Origin: Saprospirales bacterium
Lineage (GTDB): Bacteria; Bacteroidota; Bacteroidia; Chitinophagales; Saprospiraceae
Direction: 5' to 3'
NCBI GenBank assembly: GCA_024642645.1
Contig: JAHEAS010000099.1
Location: forward strand, 1-8,862
Length of the DNA stretch: 8,862 bases
Of this stretch, positions 6,665 to 8,862 are shown in pieces. The first letter of the stretch is position 1, and every line of letters begins with the position of its first letter. The notes beneath the pieces are model-generated. The model ran no database searches. It was given only the letters and a program-made list of their open reading frames with translations, and had not been told where the DNA came from. The translations under genes were made by a program, and so were the position numbers.

Positions 6665-7441
6665 TTACTGATTATTCAATATCAACTCAGCTAAATCGTA
6701 CACCATCACCCGTTCTTGTTGTTCCTTGGCCTTCACGCCATCGGTCATCATTGTGAGGCAAAATGGGCAATTAACAGCCACGATTTCGGCGCCTGTGGCT
6801 AGTGCTTCCTCTGTCCGCTCAACGTTGATGCGCTTTTCACCGGGCTCGTCCTCTTTCCACATCTGTGCGCCACCTGCGCCGCAACAGAGGCCATTCGTGC
6901 GACAGCGTTTCATTTCAACAAGGTCGGCATCAAGGGATTCCAGCACGGAACGAGGTGCTTCATACACCCCGTTGGCACGTCCCAGGTAGCAGGAATCGTG
7001 GTAGGTGATTTTTTTGCCTTTGAACTGCCCACCTTCTATTTTCAGTCGGCCTTCGGCCAACAATTGCTGTAAAAACTGCGTGTGGTGCATCACCTCATAA
7101 TTGCCACCCAACGCTGGATATTCATTTTTCAAGGTATTGAAACAATGGGGACAAGCTGTCACGATGCGTTTTACCTCATACATATTCAGCACCGCCACGT
7201 TCTGTTGCGCCAGCATCTGGAACAAAAACTCGTTGCCCGCTCGACGAGCAGGGTCACCAGTGCAGGCCTCCTCTTGGCCAAGAATTCCAAACTCGACGCC
7301 CGCCTGTTGTAGCAGTTTCGAGAAAGCCACCGTCACCCGCTGTGCCCGGTCGTCGAAACTGCCAGCGCATCCTACCCAAAAAAGCACCTCTGGAGTGCGT
7401 CCCTCTGCGGCCAGTTCGGCCATCGTTTTGATGTTGCTCAT
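6665..7441 (-). CDS. (Fe-S)-binding protein with two CCG domains (HdrB/GlpC-like)
   Basis: This 258-residue cytoplasmic protein has two cysteine-rich CCG domains, as in heterodisulfide reductase subunit B/D, LutA/LldE and GlpC. Domain 2 is complete: Cys151 (HDSCYLGRANGVYEAPR), Cys186-Cys187-Gly188 (GLCCGAGGAQMW), and Cys225/Cys228 (VNCPFCLTMM). Domain 1 has Cys25 (FWVGCAGSFDDRAQ), Cys60 in EEACTGDPARRAGNE where CCG would be expected, and Cys97/Cys100 (TACPHCFN). So the first of the paired cysteines is replaced by Ala59. Such proteins carry electron-transfer clusters and normally work with a ferredoxin-like 4Fe-4S partner. From memory, close Bacteroidota homologs sit beside a larger 4Fe-4S dicluster protein, but here the upstream gene is a secreted protein. 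The redox reaction is unknown. The ATG at 7441 gives a short leader before the conserved EVLFWVGC; MAEL (Met7) is a possible alternative start. Confidence 0.9.
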   Translation of the reverse strand: MSNIKTMAELAAEGRTPEVLFWVGCAGSFDDRAQRVTVAFSKLLQQAGVEFGILGQEEACTGDPARRAGNEFLFQMLAQQNVAVLNMYEVKRIVTACPHCFNTLKNEYPALGGNYEVMHHTQFLQQLLAEGRLKIEGGQFKGKKITYHDSCYLGRANGVYEAPRSVLESLDADLVEMKRCRTNGLCCGAGGAQMWKEDEPGEKRINVERTEEALATGAEIVAVNCPFCLTMMTDGVKAKEQQERVMVYDLAELILNNQ

Positions 7442-7480
7442 AAATCTTTTGATTGTTGAATTATTGGGATTGTTGCATTG

Positions 7481-8740
7481 TTATTTTCCACTAACAATCA
7501 GGATCTTTTGGGTAAAAAAATTGCCCCGTTCCCCACTGATTTTCGCCACATAAATCCCCATCGGCAAATCGCCATTCACCTCTATAACCAATTGATTTTC
7601 AATATTTTGCGAGCTAATCAATTTACCCGAAAAATCAAAAATCGCCAAACGTTTTGCACCTGTTGAAAGCATTTCAGCGCAATCAACCGACTGACCTATT
7701 CGATAAGGGTTGGGCAGTCGCCAAATCACCTGCTCCATGGCTACCACCGCCAATACTTCATGGTGGAACCGAGGGTAAAAGTCGCAACTTGACAGTAAGT
7801 TCCAAAAAGTCACGTCCCAATACGACACTTCAAAACGAATGAGATTCTGGGCCGTGTCGTACACGTTGTTCACTTGAAAATAATTGACCCATTGGTTGCC
7901 GTTCCAAACCAATTCCGTACGCAATGTCAGGTTATTTTCAACATTGTAGTTCTGCAAAATACGGCCAGCATTTACCCAATTGGAATCAATGTTATTCCAA
8001 ATTTGAGTGGTTTGCTCCGTCATATTGCCTTGGCTGTCATACATTTTCAACAATTGGCTGCTCGAATCCCATTGCATCAATGCTTGGTCATAAACTTCGG
8101 TCAATTGCCCCATCTCCAAAGCCTGATTTTGAGGGTCGTAAGAATAGGTCTGCCGGTTCACGTCGTAAAACGAATTAGACGTCGTGTTCCAAAGCTGAAA
8201 CTTGGTTTGCACGAACTTCCCAAGTACGTTGGTGGCATAAAGGATACGCAGATTATTGCGCCAGTTGCCGTTTTCCCAAAGCTGTTGGGTAAGTGTTTCG
8301 ATAAAACCATTTGCACCAAACGTTGAGCTAACCCTATCCGAAAACTGCCAATTTTGTCCGTCCCAAACCTTGTTGACTGTCTGTGTAAAATCGCCATTTT
8401 GGTTTGGTGTATTCTCCGTGGCAGTGGCGTTCACCCAGGTCAGCGCCAATGTGTCCCAACTTTGTTCCACTTGCTGCACGAGGTTGCCTTGGTTATCGTA
8501 CACGTAGGTGATATGCGCCAAATTGCGCCACTGCCCAAGCCAAGGCAAATATTTTTCTCGCCGGCTTTCCAACACCTCACCTGTCGGTGAAAAACTGAGG
8601 TTGTACTGTCGTTCCGTTGGGGTCGTTGTCGCACCGTTGTGCGAATAACAATAAAGCGAGTCAACTACATAAAAATCCTGCTGCGCCCTCATGGTAAAAA
8701 CAACAGTGATTAAACACAGAAAAAGGAGCACTTTTTTCAT
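7481..8740 (-). CDS. Secreted Trp-rich repeat protein with T9SS type A sorting domain
   Basis: I start this gene at the ATG at 8740, giving 419 residues that open with MKKVLLFLCLITVVF, a good signal peptide with likely cleavage MRA|QQ (after residue 19). A TTG three codons upstream is in frame but adds nothing. Residues about 50-323 consist of nine tandem repeats of 28-33 residues with an xGN-type turn, a strand, one or two Trp, and a closing Tyr-Asp/Asn. The C-terminal domain (342-419) starts at LPNPYR, continues with IFDFSGKLISS and GDLPMGIYVAKISGE, and ends FTQKILIVSGK, the T9SS type A sorting signal. The protein should cross the outer membrane by the Por system and be released or attached at the surface. 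The repeats resemble YD/Rhs-type beta repeats in rhythm, but no enzyme domain is seen; adhesion or glycan binding is possible but not shown. The Fe-S protein gene follows 39 bp downstream on the same strand, so co-transcription is possible. Confidence 0.87.
   Translation of the reverse strand: MKKVLLFLCLITVVFTMRAQQDFYVVDSLYCYSHNGATTTPTERQYNLSFSPTGEVLESRREKYLPWLGQWRNLAHITYVYDNQGNLVQQVEQSWDTLALTWVNATATENTPNQNGDFTQTVNKVWDGQNWQFSDRVSSTFGANGFIETLTQQLWENGNWRNNLRILYATNVLGKFVQTKFQLWNTTSNSFYDVNRQTYSYDPQNQALEMGQLTEVYDQALMQWDSSSQLLKMYDSQGNMTEQTTQIWNNIDSNWVNAGRILQNYNVENNLTLRTELVWNGNQWVNYFQVNNVYDTAQNLIRFEVSYWDVTFWNLLSSCDFYPRFHHEVLAVVAMEQVIWRLPNPYRIGQSVDCAEMLSTGAKRLAIFDFSGKLISSQNIENQLVIEVNGDLPMGIYVAKISGERGNFFTQKILIVSGK
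7772..8593 (-). repeat. Coding region of nine Trp-rich ~30-residue tandem repeats
   Basis: Repeat borders in residues of the 419-residue protein: 50-82, 83-113, 114-142, 143-171, 172-202, 203-235, 236-266, 267-295 and 296-323. The consensus is roughly x-x-G-N-hydrophobic, seven residues, Trp-Asn/Asp, two to six residues, Trp-x-Asn, then six residues ending Tyr-Asp/Asn. Examples of the first half are NQGNLVQQVEQSWD, SQGNMTEQTTQIWN and VENNLTLRTELVWN. Repeats five and six are the most diverged, each keeping one Trp. The protein repeats are old; at DNA level I see no long identical units. Confidence 0.8.
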
Positions 8741-8812
8741 GGATTCCAATTTTTAGCGAGGGATAATTTCACAAAAAACGTTGATAATCAGTGAGTTGCT
8801 CCAGTTATCTAA

Positions 8813-8848
8813 GTTGGCAGTTCGACAGTTGGCAGTGTGCAGTCAGGA
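8813..8848. repeat. Short degenerate heptamer repeat near right edge
   Basis: GTTGGCA (8813-8819), GTTCGACA (8820-8827), GTTGGCA (8828-8834), GTGTGCA (8835-8841) and GTCAGGA (8842-8848) form a decaying tandem array with a 7-8 base period; GTTGGCAGT occurs twice exactly, 15 bp apart. It lies upstream of the Trp-rich repeat protein, beyond the likely promoter, and may continue past the window. Function unknown. Confidence 0.5.
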
Positions 8849-8862
8849 ACTGCTTCCAAGTT

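Noticed and set aside
7101..7553. Plus-strand open frame of 150 codons antisense to the Fe-S protein gene
   Set aside because: It is a shadow of a gene with clear CCG motifs and has no recognisable features of its own.
7874..8326. Plus-strand open frame of 150 codons antisense to the Trp-rich repeat gene
   Set aside because: The opposite frame has a signal peptide, regular repeats and a sorting domain, so this is a shadow.
8741..8749. TTG start adding three residues to the Trp-rich repeat protein
   Set aside because: The ATG at 8740 directly gives a typical MKK signal peptide; the extension adds an acidic residue before it.
1..8862. Mobile elements, CRISPR, toxin-antitoxin, tRNA or defence genes
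   Set aside because: I looked for regularly spaced repeats, transposase or integrase motifs, terminal repeats and tRNA-like clover leaves and saw none.

Overview
The window looks like chromosomal DNA of a Bacteroidota bacterium, probably from the Saprospiria/Lewinella-like side of the phylum, although the rank below phylum is inference. The evidence is two proteins with type IX secretion (T9SS) C-terminal sorting domains, a TonB-dependent receptor with an N-terminal carboxypeptidase-like regulatory domain, A/T-rich leaders without clear Shine-Dalgarno sequences, promoter-like TTTG / TAnnTTTG pairs, and four signal peptides that all place glutamine at the predicted +1 position. There are no tRNA or rRNA genes, insertion sequences, phage genes or CRISPR arrays.

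Layout, left to right. Positions 1-469 (-) hold the N-terminal third or less of a TonB-dependent receptor that runs off the left edge. After a 383-bp divergent spacer comes a small cysteine-containing T9SS cargo protein (853-1656, +), followed by a GAAA-loop terminator. A subtilisin-family (S8) serine protease follows (2005-3675, +), with a long helical insertion between the catalytic Asp and His and a strongly basic C-terminus. It converges on a pirin-family cupin (3762-4643, -) across a strong hairpin. A half-size ABC exporter (4797-6626, +) is divergent from pirin. The exporter in turn converges, across a second perfect hairpin, on a two-CCG-domain Fe-S protein (6665-7441, -). Upstream of that gene, on the same strand and 39 bp away, is a 419-residue T9SS cargo protein built of nine Trp-rich repeats of about 30 residues (7481-8740, -). 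The right edge holds a short degenerate heptamer repeat.

How the genes relate. There is no obvious single operon; most genes are separate transcription units in alternating orientation. The common theme is the cell envelope and export: receptor, secreted proteins, protease and exporter. The pirin and the Fe-S protein are cytoplasmic housekeeping or redox proteins. I did not find a convincing new multi-gene system. The items most worth a second look are the abrupt codon-usage change inside the ABC exporter (ATA isoleucine codons packed into TM3-TM4-ICL2), the regular Trp-rich repeat protein, the inserted domain and basic tail of the protease, and the incomplete first CCG motif of the Fe-S protein.
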